Source: CAVYXK01 sp963708245
GTDB lineage: Bacteria; Pseudomonadota; Alphaproteobacteria; Acetobacterales; Acetobacteraceae
DNA length: 64,000 nucleotides
Assembly (NCBI GenBank): GCA_963708245.1
Contig: OY970201.1
Location: forward strand, 6,944,001 to 7,008,000
Direction of reading: 5' to 3'
Each line of letters opens with the position of its first letter. Position 1 is the first letter of the stretch. Made by a program: the position numbers and the translations under genes. This document shows, piece by piece, positions 45,861 to 54,203 of the stretch. Under the pieces are notes generated by a model. That model worked only from the letters and a program-made list of their open reading frames with translations. It did no database searches and was not told where the DNA came from.

Positions 45861-46249
45861 CTCAACCACTCCCGGGTACCCGGGCAATCGGGCCCCACGA
45901 ACGCCACCGTGCGCGCGGACAGATCGCCCGCACGGAATACCTTATCCGCCCCTCCCATCAGGAGGGGATGGTGTGTTCCGATCCGGTCTCAGAATAGAAG
46001 CCTCGTGCAAAATTCTACAATCCGATCCAACCGTCAAGAACTTCTTTGTGCTTGATTCGGCGGCGGCTTTCGATGAAGCATGCCGAGAGGGAGCGATTGT
46101 CGCGTCCCATGGGACGATCGGCCGGACGGTGGGGCAGCCGCCATCCGGCCTGTCCGGCCGATTGAGTGATGGGAACCGTTGTGGTAACAAGACGGCTGCG
46201 GCACGGGAGCAGGAACTGCCGGCCCCGGCAGCCGGCAGCCTTTATGGGG
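45861..46249. promoter_or_regulatory. Divergent control region of the exopolysaccharide locus
   Basis: This 389-bp region separates the minus-strand sugar transferase from the plus-strand tRNA-like gene and export genes and holds an unusual density of dyads. They are a 14-bp perfect palindrome at 45871-45884, a 7-bp stem hairpin at 45949-45967, a 14-bp perfect palindrome at 46103-46116, an 11-bp inverted repeat directly after it (46117-46127 with 46152-46162) and a stem at 46216-46222 that can pair with 46225-46231 or 46232-46238. I see no sigma-54 site of the kind used in some PEP-CTERM systems, and no convincing -35/-10 pair. Confidence 0.55.
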
Positions 46250-46320
46250 AGGCGCGTAGCTCAGTGGTAGAGCGCTGCCCATACACGGCAGAGGCGGGGG
46301 TTCAACTCCTTCCGCGCCTA
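46250..46320 (+). tRNA. tRNA-Val(TAC)-like gene with non-canonical anticodon loop
   Basis: The 71-base cloverleaf is complete. It has a 7-bp acceptor stem AGGCGCG/CGCGCCT, a D-stem GCTC/GAGC, a 5-bp anticodon stem CTGCC/GGCAG, a 4-base variable loop, a T-stem with two G-U pairs and a TTCAACT loop. The anticodon TAC is at 46282-46284 and the acceptor stem resembles alphaproteobacterial tRNA-Val. Two features are abnormal: base 33 is A (46281) instead of the almost universal U, and no CCA is encoded (ACCGG follows). It could be a functional odd tRNA, a decaying copy or a remnant of an integration site. Confidence 0.6.
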
Positions 46321-46384
46321 CCGGCTTGGCTGTGCCCGTCCGTCGGCTCCCGTTCGACCCGACCACATTGAGGACATTGCCGCC

Positions 46385-47020
46385 GTGCTGAAGCCGACTG
46401 CCCTTATCTTGGCAACGCTGACCGGCTGCACCGTGCTCGCTGCCTGTACCAACCCTCAGTACGGCAAGACAGTCGCGGGAGTGCCCGCGGTGCCACAGCG
46501 GACCGATACCGGCGAATACGTCATCGGCCCCGGAGACAGTTTGAGCATCTTCGTCTATCAGGCGCCTGAGCTGAGCGATCAGGGAATTACCGTCCGGCCG
46601 GACGGCAAGATCTCGATGCCGCTGGTGCAGGATATTAACGCTGCTGGTCTCACCCCGCCGGAACTGGCGACCAACATCACGCAGCGGTTGAGGCAGTACC
46701 TCAAGAACCCGATCGTGACCGTGATCGTGCGCGGCTTCGTGGGCCCAACCGACCGGCAGGTCAGAGTGATCGGCGAAGCTACTGAGCCGCAGGCGATCCC
46801 CTATCGAAACGGCATGAGTTTACTCGATGTCATGATCGACACCAAGGGGCTGACCAAATACGCCGCCGGCAACCGGGCGATCATCGTTCGCCGCGACAGC
46901 ACCGGCAAGGAGGAGGAGATCCACGTGCATCTCAGCGATCTGATCAATGACGGAGATCTCAGTCAGAATGTCCGGATGCAACCGGGGGACACGTTGATCA
47001 TCCCGCAGACCTGGTTCTGA
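46385..47020 (+). CDS. Polysaccharide export protein (Wza/EpsE-like outer-membrane lipoprotein)
   Basis: 211 residues from a GTG start. A lipoprotein signal with lipobox L-A-A-C (Cys21) is clear. The Poly_export domain follows: Y-V-I-G-P-G-D-S-L-S-I, a V-R-P-D-G-K-I-S-M-P segment and an L-T-P-P-E-L region, then a SLBB-like domain. It forms the outer-membrane pore for exopolysaccharide. It is the first gene of the plus-strand run and lies 12 bp before the chain-length gene. It is shorter than Wza of E. coli and matches the XrtA-associated type. Confidence 0.9.
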   Translation: MLKPTALILATLTGCTVLAACTNPQYGKTVAGVPAVPQRTDTGEYVIGPGDSLSIFVYQAPELSDQGITVRPDGKISMPLVQDINAAGLTPPELATNITQRLRQYLKNPIVTVIVRGFVGPTDRQVRVIGEATEPQAIPYRNGMSLLDVMIDTKGLTKYAAGNRAIIVRRDSTGKEEEIHVHLSDLINDGDLSQNVRMQPGDTLIIPQTWF

Positions 47021-47032
47021 GGACCGGACGCT

Positions 47033-48556
47033 ATGGGCGCAATTTTCACCCTGATCCGGCGCTCCCTGAAGGCGGCCTGGAGACGTCGCTGGCTGGGTGT
47101 CGCAATTGCCTGGGTCGTTTGCCTGCTGGGCTGGATCGGGGTCAGCATCATGCCCAATCAGTACCTAGCCAGCGCGCGGCTCTATGTCAACACTGACGCG
47201 GTGCTCACGCCGCTGCTGAAGGATCTCGCCGTCAATTCCTCGCCCGACTCAGAGCTCAGGGTGCTGCAAGCCACCTTGTTGAGCCGACCGAACGTCGAGA
47301 CGCTGATCTCGAAGACCGACCTTGATCTGGCAGTCTCCAGCCCCGCGCAACGGGATGCCCTGGTAAATAGTTTGTTGAGCGCTATCACGGTCAGACCGGA
47401 TCCCAGACTGAACGTATTCACCATTCAGTACAGTGATCCGAACCCGAAACTGGCACGTGATGTGGTGCAGACGCTGCTGACTATCTTCATCGACAACGCC
47501 ACCGGCGGCAATCGGCGCGAGATGGAGAACGCGAGGATTTTCCTTGAGCACCAGATCTCGTCGTACGAGCAGCAACTCCGCAGCTCCGAGGAACGTCGCG
47601 CCGAGTTCCGGGCTAAATATCCGGGCGTCTCCGTCGTTGAAACCGACGCCGGCGGCGCAGACGCCGGCAACCCGCTGACTGCTTTCCAGTCGAAAATCCT
47701 GGACGTCCAGAACTCGCTCCAGGACAAGACGGCGCTCGCTGCTGCACTGCAAAAGGAGCTCGACGGCACGCCGCCGACACTGCCGGAAACCGCCGCGATC
47801 GGCGGAGTAGGAGCGCCGACGACTCTCGCCGGTGCCGAGGAGCGGTTGGCCATGTTGCGGCTGCGCTACACCGACCAGTTTCCAGGCGTGATTATGGCCC
47901 AGCAGGAGGTGGATGCGTTCAAGGCTGCCGCCAGCCACGGTGGCGCCGGCGCCGCAGGACGGGCGCCGCCGAACCCGGCCTATGAGGGCTTGAAGCTCAA
48001 GGTCATCGACATCAACGCCGAGATTGCCTCGCTTAAGCGCCAATTGAGCGAGTTGCAGGACCAGCAGACCAAGTTCGAAAAGCTTCAGCGTGAGCGACCA
48101 AATTTGGTCGCGGAGTACCAGAACCTGGATCGCGGCTACGCCGTCCTGCGTAAGAACTATGATGAGTTGCTTGCCCGCCTGCAGTCGGCGAATATCGGCG
48201 AGGCGGCCGACACTCAGGCTGACCAGGTGCAGATCCGGATTATCGACCCGCCGGAAATACCGCGCATCCCGTATGCGCCTAACCGGCTGCTGCTGGTGAG
48301 CGCCGTGCTAGCCGTGGGGCTCATCGCCGGGTTGGCGATACCGATGCTGCTCTCACAACTCGATCGTTCGTTCTGGGTGGTGGAGGACCTGCGCAGCCTC
48401 GGCCTGCCGGTGCTTGGTGGCATCTCGATGCTCGCCTCCATCTCGTGGCGACGGCGTCTCATGGCGGTCACCAGCTTCGCGATTGCGGTGATCGTCCTGA
48501 TCGGTCTTTACGGAGGCTTGATGATACGTCTGCTACGTGCCTCCGCAGCGGTCTGA
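47033..48556 (+). CDS. Polysaccharide chain-length determinant (Wzz/GumC-like)
   Basis: 507 residues. A transmembrane helix near residues 22-42 follows a basic N-terminus; then comes a long periplasmic region with coiled-coil (about 160-390, with E-Q-Q-L-R-S-S-E-E-R-R-A and L-S-E-L-Q-D-Q-Q), a P-x-x-P-x-x-P segment (D-P-P-E-I-P-R-I-P) and a second helix near 415-435, then a final helix near 480-500. It sets polymer length with the tyrosine-kinase-like ATPase that follows without a gap. The kinase domain is separate, as in many XrtA loci. Confidence 0.9.
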   Translation: MGAIFTLIRRSLKAAWRRRWLGVAIAWVVCLLGWIGVSIMPNQYLASARLYVNTDAVLTPLLKDLAVNSSPDSELRVLQATLLSRPNVETLISKTDLDLAVSSPAQRDALVNSLLSAITVRPDPRLNVFTIQYSDPNPKLARDVVQTLLTIFIDNATGGNRREMENARIFLEHQISSYEQQLRSSEERRAEFRAKYPGVSVVETDAGGADAGNPLTAFQSKILDVQNSLQDKTALAAALQKELDGTPPTLPETAAIGGVGAPTTLAGAEERLAMLRLRYTDQFPGVIMAQQEVDAFKAAASHGGAGAAGRAPPNPAYEGLKLKVIDINAEIASLKRQLSELQDQQTKFEKLQRERPNLVAEYQNLDRGYAVLRKNYDELLARLQSANIGEAADTQADQVQIRIIDPPEIPRIPYAPNRLLLVSAVLAVGLIAGLAIPMLLSQLDRSFWVVEDLRSLGLPVLGGISMLASISWRRRLMAVTSFAIAVIVLIGLYGGLMIRLLRASAAV

Positions 48557-49456
48557 ATGACGACGATCAACAAGCTACACCTGGTTGAGCGGGCGGCCGA
48601 ACGGCTGCTCCGATCTGGTTCTGCGCCTGATCTGACTGGCGGCGCTCAGCCAGTCGGGGCAGAGCCCGTGCCGCCGTTGGGCAAACCGCCGGCATCGTCG
48701 CTCGTGGGCGAAGCGTCGGCATCTGCAGGCCATGCGCTGATCGCCGCCTCCGCCCTCGTTCAGACAGGGCTGATCGAGGGGAAGACCGCCCGCAACCGGG
48801 TAAGCGAGGAATTCCGCCTGGTCCAGAGCCAGGTGCTCCGCGCCGCCTTCGCACAGCCCGGCGGCGAGGCGGGATTCACCAACTTGCTCATGGTGACCAG
48901 TGCCCGCCCGAAAGAGGGCAAGACGTTCACAGCTCTCAATCTCGCGGCTAGCATCGCACGCCAGGGCGACCGGCAGGTGCTGCTCGTCGATGCCGACGCC
49001 AAGCATGGATCGTTGTGCGACGCACTCGGCCTCTCTCAGGCACCCGGGTTGCTCGATCTGGCGCTGGCGCCCCTGCTCGACCCGCTGCCGTTCCTGCGGC
49101 CCACCGAGATCGGCATGCTCTCGTTTCTTCCCGTCGGGCATCACCGCGGCGAGCGGCCGGAACTCTTCGCCAGCGACCAGATGGTTCGCGCCATGCAAAG
49201 CCTGGGCCGTCGCTTTGCCGACCGACTCGTCATCCTCGATGTCTCACCTTGCCTCTCGACCAGCGATCCTGCCACCCTGGCGCCGGTGGTCGGCCAGATC
49301 CTGTTTGTCATCGAGGCGGAGCGCACCCAACGCGACGAGGTCGAGGCATCGCTCGACCTGATCCAGACCTGCCCGACCATCACGCTGCTGCTGAACAAGG
49401 TAAGAATGTCGACACCACGCAGCTTTGGCGTGTATTCTTATGCTTATACATCATGA
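48557..49456 (+). CDS. Tyrosine-kinase-like ATPase of exopolysaccharide synthesis (CpsD/BY-kinase type)
   Basis: 299 residues. Walker A is S-A-R-P-K-E-G-K-T (115-123), Walker A' is V-L-L-V-D-A-D-A-K (141-149) and the tail has three tyrosines in V-Y-S-Y-A-Y, the usual autophosphorylation cluster. It matches the XrtA-associated tyrosine autokinase group and should act with the chain-length protein at the inner membrane. The conserved P-loop in the family is more often S-x-x-x-x-E-G-K-T/S, which is satisfied. It starts immediately after the preceding stop. Confidence 0.87.
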   Translation: MTTINKLHLVERAAERLLRSGSAPDLTGGAQPVGAEPVPPLGKPPASSLVGEASASAGHALIAASALVQTGLIEGKTARNRVSEEFRLVQSQVLRAAFAQPGGEAGFTNLLMVTSARPKEGKTFTALNLAASIARQGDRQVLLVDADAKHGSLCDALGLSQAPGLLDLALAPLLDPLPFLRPTEIGMLSFLPVGHHRGERPELFASDQMVRAMQSLGRRFADRLVILDVSPCLSTSDPATLAPVVGQILFVIEAERTQRDEVEASLDLIQTCPTITLLLNKVRMSTPRSFGVYSYAYTS

Positions 49457-49480
49457 GCGGGCATCGGCGGGGCAGAGCAG

Positions 49481-51235
49481 ATGGGAGGAGCCGGAACCAC
49501 GCCGCAGCGCGGTGCATGGCGACTGCCCGGAGCGGCGCTGCTTGGCGTGCTAGCGGCCACCTCGGGCGGCCGCGCGCAGAACGCGCCTGAGAGTCCTACG
49601 AAACTCGCGCAAAACGCACCTCAGAACCCAGCCGCCATTGGAATTCCGGGCGCAGCACCGCTCGCCAACCCTTTCCCGGCCACGCTCGGCGCTCCCGAAG
49701 CGCCGAATTTCCAGTACCAGACCAATCTCGAGCCGGCTATAGGCGCCCTGCCCTCGATCGGATGGACCTTCGTGCCAAGGCTCAGCGTGTTTGAGGAATA
49801 CAACGACAATATCTTCGAGACCGAGAGCCACCGTCAATCTGACTGGATTACCCTGATCGCACCGGGGATCGCCGTCACCGGTGATACGCCACGGGTGACC
49901 CTGAGGCTGAACTACAACCCGATCTTCCGGATTTACGCCCACACATCCTCGCAGGACTCCGTCGGCCAGCAGGCGGTTGGCGTCGCCAACGTCATCGTCA
50001 TCCCGGACGAGTTCTATGTTAATGCCCACGTGTTCGCGGATCAGGTGCCGACCAATGGCGGCTTTGGTACGGTTAATTTCGGCGTGCCGGCAGTTGGCAA
50101 CACGGGGTTCGGCACCTTCGGCGGAGGCGCCGGGACCACTCTAAACCGAAGCAATCTTACGCAGACAGAAAGTGCCGGGGTCTTCCCCTATCTGGTGCGT
50201 CGCTTCGGCGACGCCGGAACGGGCCGGGCCGGTATCAATCTCACCCAGACCTACTCAAGCAGCAGCAACGGCGCGACGCTGAATTCGCCGGCCGGCCCCT
50301 CCCTGCATTCGGAGACCGGCGAGGCGATCGCGCAGTTCCAGACCGGCGAGGACCTGGGACACTTCGTCTATATCGGCACGATCGACGCGGCCGTGAGTAG
50401 CGGAAATGGGGTGGACTCAAGCGCCACCAGGGCCATCGCTGACAATCGATTGGGCTATGCAATCAGCCACGCCATCCTGGTGTTCGGCGATCTCGGTGTA
50501 GAAACCCTCCAGTTTCCGAACGCCGCCCCGCCGGTTTACATCACGGACGGTGTGTGGGGTATCGGCACCACCCTGCGGCCGAACGTAGATAGCGAGATCA
50601 CGATGGAGTACGGCCATTTCCAGGGCACCACGTCGTTCCGCGCCCTTGCCCACTATGCCGTCACTCCGCGAACCGTGGTCACAGCGAGCTACAGTGCCGG
50701 CGTCCTCAGCGACCTGCAGCAGATCGCGACCCAGGTCTCGAATCTCACGGTCAATCCGCAGGGCAACCCGATCAACCTCAATACCGGCGCCCCCGCGTCC
50801 ATCATCAACTACATCAACGGCGTCAACAACGGTGTGAACACTACCCGAACCCTGACCGTCACCGCACTGACGCTGCTGGACCGCGACACGATCTCGTTCA
50901 ATTTCGAACGTACGTCTTTGAGTCCGTTGGCTTCCGCCCGTGGCGTGACGCCCAATGTCCCGAACACGTCGCTGGCCGCGACCGCGAGCGAGCGCCATGA
51001 GATCAGCGAACGGATGAGCCTGACGGCATCTGTCCAAGGAGGCACGCGCTCATTGCAGACCGTTCCGGCGAACCAGAGCGAACAGTTCTACAGCGCCACC
51101 CTGTCGCTCCACTACCTGTTCTCGGACAAGCTCACTGGCTACGCTACGTATAGCTACTTCAACCGACAATCCGATGTCGCGGGTGTGCCATTCTACAATA
51201 ATATCGTCCTTGTCGGTCTTACCCGGACCTTCTGA
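49481..51235 (+). CDS. PEP-CTERM-system-associated outer-membrane beta-barrel protein (TIGR03016-like)
   Basis: 584 residues. A signal-like N-terminus (hydrophobic about 12-30, A-x-S-G-G-R-A-Q) is followed by a proline/asparagine-rich linker and then many alternating-hydrophobic strands, including V-F-E-E-Y-N-D-N-I-F and T-L-R-L-N-Y-N-P, ending in aromatic F (L-T-R-T-F), the usual last residue of barrels. The family is found only beside exosortase-type EPS genes and is thought to form an outer-membrane pore; its function is not proven. It ends 2 bp before the ATPase gene. Confidence 0.82.
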   Translation: MGGAGTTPQRGAWRLPGAALLGVLAATSGGRAQNAPESPTKLAQNAPQNPAAIGIPGAAPLANPFPATLGAPEAPNFQYQTNLEPAIGALPSIGWTFVPRLSVFEEYNDNIFETESHRQSDWITLIAPGIAVTGDTPRVTLRLNYNPIFRIYAHTSSQDSVGQQAVGVANVIVIPDEFYVNAHVFADQVPTNGGFGTVNFGVPAVGNTGFGTFGGGAGTTLNRSNLTQTESAGVFPYLVRRFGDAGTGRAGINLTQTYSSSSNGATLNSPAGPSLHSETGEAIAQFQTGEDLGHFVYIGTIDAAVSSGNGVDSSATRAIADNRLGYAISHAILVFGDLGVETLQFPNAAPPVYITDGVWGIGTTLRPNVDSEITMEYGHFQGTTSFRALAHYAVTPRTVVTASYSAGVLSDLQQIATQVSNLTVNPQGNPINLNTGAPASIINYINGVNNGVNTTRTLTVTALTLLDRDTISFNFERTSLSPLASARGVTPNVPNTSLAATASERHEISERMSLTASVQGGTRSLQTVPANQSEQFYSATLSLHYLFSDKLTGYATYSYFNRQSDVAGVPFYNNIVLVGLTRTF

Positions 51236-51237
51236 GC

Positions 51238-52236
51238 GTGTACGAGAAATTCTATCGGCTGTCCGGCATCCCGTTCCAGCTTACTCCTGACAGCCGCTTT
51301 TTCTTCGGTAGCACGGGGCACAATCGGGCGATCTCGCACCTTGTCTATGGTCTCGCCCAAGAGGAGGGATTCATTGTCATCACCGGCGAGGTCGGGGCTG
51401 GTAAGACGACACTCGTCGAGCAGCTCTGGTCGCAGCTCGATCGTCGGACCTACATCCTCGGCCGGGTCGTCACCACCCAGGTCTCCGGCGATGATCTGCT
51501 ACGGCTGATCGTCACCAGCTATGGCATCGACGACCGCGGGGCAGACAAGGCCACCCTGCTGCGGAGGTTCGAGAAAATGGTCCGCGAGCAGCGCGGCATC
51601 GGGCGGCGCTGCCTTCTGGTCGTCGATGAAGTGCAAAATCTGTCGGTTGCCGCGCTCGAGGAGCTGCGGATGTTGTCCAATATCACCGTCGACTCGCGCG
51701 CATCGGTACAGACCATCCTCCTGGGCCAGCCGCAATTCCGGCCGATGCTCGCCGGCTCGGAGCTGGAGCAGCTCCGTCAACGCGTACTCGCCTCGTATCA
51801 TTTGGGTCCGCTCAGTGAAGCCGAGACAAAGGGCTATGTGGAGCACCGGCTGCGGACGGTCGGTTGGGTCGATGACCCGCACTGGGACGAGTCTGCGTTT
51901 TCCCTTGTTCATCGCTTCACCGGCGGGATCCCGCGCCGGATTAACACACTCTGTACGCGCATCCTGCTCTATGGCGCGCTGGAGGAAGCGCACGAAGTCG
52001 ACAGCGAGATGGTGCAGACCATTGCCGGCGAGTTGGAGCAGGACCTGGGCGCCGGGAGCATCGCGCCGCGACCGCCCATGACGACGAATGGCGCCGGCCC
52101 CATGATGACGAACGGCGCCGGCCAGGATGGGTTGCTGGCCCGCGTGTCCGCACTGGAGCACGGCATGGCACGCCAGGATCGGATCTTCCGCCGCTTGATC
52201 GATCTGCTCGGCGGCTACCACTCCCCGTCGCGATGA
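51238..52236 (+). CDS. XrtA-associated ExeA-like ATPase (TIGR03015-like)
   Basis: 332 residues from a GTG start. The N-terminus Y-E-K-F-Y-R-L-S-G-I-P-F is diagnostic of these ATPases; Walker A is G-E-V-G-A-G-K-T-T (50-58) and Walker B L-L-V-V-D-E-V-Q-N. It resembles ExeA of type II secretion and probably helps assemble or energise the export apparatus. After residue 270 the tail contains a direct repeat of M-T-T/M-N-G-A-G. It overlaps the next gene by 4 bp. Confidence 0.88.
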   Translation: MYEKFYRLSGIPFQLTPDSRFFFGSTGHNRAISHLVYGLAQEEGFIVITGEVGAGKTTLVEQLWSQLDRRTYILGRVVTTQVSGDDLLRLIVTSYGIDDRGADKATLLRRFEKMVREQRGIGRRCLLVVDEVQNLSVAALEELRMLSNITVDSRASVQTILLGQPQFRPMLAGSELEQLRQRVLASYHLGPLSEAETKGYVEHRLRTVGWVDDPHWDESAFSLVHRFTGGIPRRINTLCTRILLYGALEEAHEVDSEMVQTIAGELEQDLGAGSIAPRPPMTTNGAGPMMTNGAGQDGLLARVSALEHGMARQDRIFRRLIDLLGGYHSPSR

Positions 52237-53156
52237 CCGCCGAGGGACCTGTGCCGCACGCCACTTCGTCCGGCTCGATCCGCAACGCCTTGACCGTGGA
52301 CGTGGAGGACTATTTCCAGGTCCAGGCCTTCGCCGACTGCATCCCCCGCACCGACTGGGATGCCATTGATCCTCGGGTCGAGGCCAACGTCGACCAAATC
52401 CTGGAACAGTTCGCTAACGCCGGCGTACAAGCGACGTTCTTCACCCTCGGCTGGATAGCGAAGCGCCATCCGGGCATGGTCCGGCAACTCGTTGCCGCCG
52501 GTCACGAACTGGCCAGCCACGGCTGGGACCATACGCGGGCTGATGCTCAGGATCCGGCTTCGTTTGGCGCCGATGTCGGGCGCACCCGCCGAACTCTTGA
52601 GGATATCGGCGGTGTGCCAGTGGCCGGCTATCGAGCTGCCACGTTCTCGATCGGGGCGCGCAACTTCTGGGCCTTCTCCGTCCTCGAGGCCGAGGGCTAC
52701 CGCTACAGTTCCAGCATCAACCCTATCCGTCACGATCTCTATGGCATGCCGGAAGCTCCCCGCGTTCCGTTCCGGCCGGAGAGCGCCACACTGTGGGAAA
52801 TACCCATGACGACGGTTCGCCTTGCCGGACACAACCTGCCCTGCGCCGGCGGCGGCTATTTCCGGTTGCTCCCCTACCGTCTGTTCCGCGTTGGACTCCG
52901 TCGGGTCAACCGCGCCGAGGGCCGTCCGGGTGTCTTCTACTTCCATCCCTGGGAGGTGGATCCCGCCCAGCCGCGTGTGGCCGACGCCAGCTGGAAGTCG
53001 CGGCTGCGCCATTATACCAACCTTGAGCGCATGAGCGGCCGGCTCGACCGGCTGCTGCACGATTTCGCCTGGGGACGCATGGACCAGGTGTTCGCCGATC
53101 TGCTGCACGACAGTGCGCCGGTCCGGCGCGATCCGATTGCCGCGCTTCCGGCCTAA
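52233..53156 (+). CDS. XrtA-associated polysaccharide deacetylase (DUF3473)
   Basis: 307 residues. The NodB-type domain shows the catalytic T-V-D-V-E-D-Y block (22-28), the V-Q-A-T-F-F-T-L-G-W segment and H-E-L-A-S-H-G-W-D-H (His91, His96, His100), which bind the metal; the C-terminal part has the DUF3473 H-P-W-E-V-D-P motif. It likely deacetylates sugar residues during polymer assembly or export. The overlap with the ATPase and 12-bp gap to the next gene show one operon. Confidence 0.9.
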   Translation: MTAEGPVPHATSSGSIRNALTVDVEDYFQVQAFADCIPRTDWDAIDPRVEANVDQILEQFANAGVQATFFTLGWIAKRHPGMVRQLVAAGHELASHGWDHTRADAQDPASFGADVGRTRRTLEDIGGVPVAGYRAATFSIGARNFWAFSVLEAEGYRYSSSINPIRHDLYGMPEAPRVPFRPESATLWEIPMTTVRLAGHNLPCAGGGYFRLLPYRLFRVGLRRVNRAEGRPGVFYFHPWEVDPAQPRVADASWKSRLRHYTNLERMSGRLDRLLHDFAWGRMDQVFADLLHDSAPVRRDPIAALPA

Positions 53157-53168
53157 GCGGACGATCGC

Positions 53169-54200
53169 ATGGGCTTGGTACTAAGGCCGCTCGAACCCGC
53201 CGGCGCACGCGCCTGGGACGAATTCGTCCGCTCCCGACCTGACGGCACCTTCTTTCATCTCAGCACTTGGCGCGCGGTGATCGAGCGCGCCTTCGGCCAT
53301 CCCACCCACTATACGGTGGCCGAACAGGACGGTGCCATCGTCGGAATCCTGCCCTTGGCACACGTCAAGACGCTGCTATTCGGCAATGCGTTGGTTTCTC
53401 TGCCGTTTTGCGTCTATGGTGGCCCTCTGGCGGTCGATGCCGACACCGCGGCGGCGCTGGAGGCCAACGCCGATGGGCTCATGCAGAGCACCGGGGCGCA
53501 CGCCATTGAGTTCCGCCATCGCGATCCCGCCGACAGTGGCTGGATCGAACGGCCGGAGCTCTACGTTACGTTCCGTAAACCGATCGATGCCGACGCGGAG
53601 AAGAACCTGAAGGCGATCCCCCGCAAGCAGCGCGCTATGGTACGTAAGGGCATGCAGAACGGGCTTGTGTCCGTGGTCACCGGGGAGACAGATGTGCTGC
53701 ACCGCGTCTACGCCGAGAGCGTCCGCAATCTCGGGACGCCGGTGTTCGCCCCGCGCTATTTCCGCCTGCTTGCGGAAGCCTTTGGCGGGTGTTGCGACAT
53801 TGTGATTGTGCTCGACCGCGACCAGCCGGTCGCCGCAGTGATGAATTTCTACTATCGCGACGAGGTGCTGCCCTATTACGGTGGGGGCACGAAGGAGGCT
53901 CGCCAGCGTGCCGGCAACGATTTCATGTATTGGGAAGTGATGCGCCGTGCTGCCACGCGCGGCTGCCGTCTATTCGACTTCGGTCGCAGCAAGCTCGGCA
54001 CCGGGGCGTATGCCTTCAAGCGCAACTGGGGCTTCCAGCCGGTGCCGTTGCATTACCGGTATAAGCTCGGACCGGGTCAGGCTATTCCGGACCACAATCC
54101 GCTCAATCCGAAATACCGGCTGTTCATCGCGGCATGGAAGCGTCTGCCGCTGCCGTTCGCCAATGCTATTGGGCCCCATATCGTGCGTGGGCTCGGCTGA
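53169..54200 (+). CDS. FemAB-like protein, XrtA-associated (TIGR03019-like)
   Basis: 343 residues with two GNAT-like halves: W-D-E-F-V-R-S-R-P-D-G-T-F-F-H-L near the start and D-Q-P-V-A-A-V-M-N-F-Y-Y in the second half, with a D-F-G-R-S-K motif (Gly-x-Ser-Lys) typical of FemAB proteins in this context. FemAB proteins transfer aminoacyl groups; the specific substrate in exosortase loci is unknown. The order deacetylase-FemAB-exosortase is classic for XrtA loci. Confidence 0.88.
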   Translation: MGLVLRPLEPAGARAWDEFVRSRPDGTFFHLSTWRAVIERAFGHPTHYTVAEQDGAIVGILPLAHVKTLLFGNALVSLPFCVYGGPLAVDADTAAALEANADGLMQSTGAHAIEFRHRDPADSGWIERPELYVTFRKPIDADAEKNLKAIPRKQRAMVRKGMQNGLVSVVTGETDVLHRVYAESVRNLGTPVFAPRYFRLLAEAFGGCCDIVIVLDRDQPVAAVMNFYYRDEVLPYYGGGTKEARQRAGNDFMYWEVMRRAATRGCRLFDFGRSKLGTGAYAFKRNWGFQPVPLHYRYKLGPGQAIPDHNPLNPKYRLFIAAWKRLPLPFANAIGPHIVRGLG

Positions 54201-54203
54201 GGC

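Noticed and set aside
46250..46320. tRNA-Met reading with CAT as anticodon
   Set aside because: The bases CAT occur in the loop (46280-46282), but using them as anticodon would break the 5-bp CTGCC/GGCAG stem; TAC is the only reading that keeps a 7-base loop.
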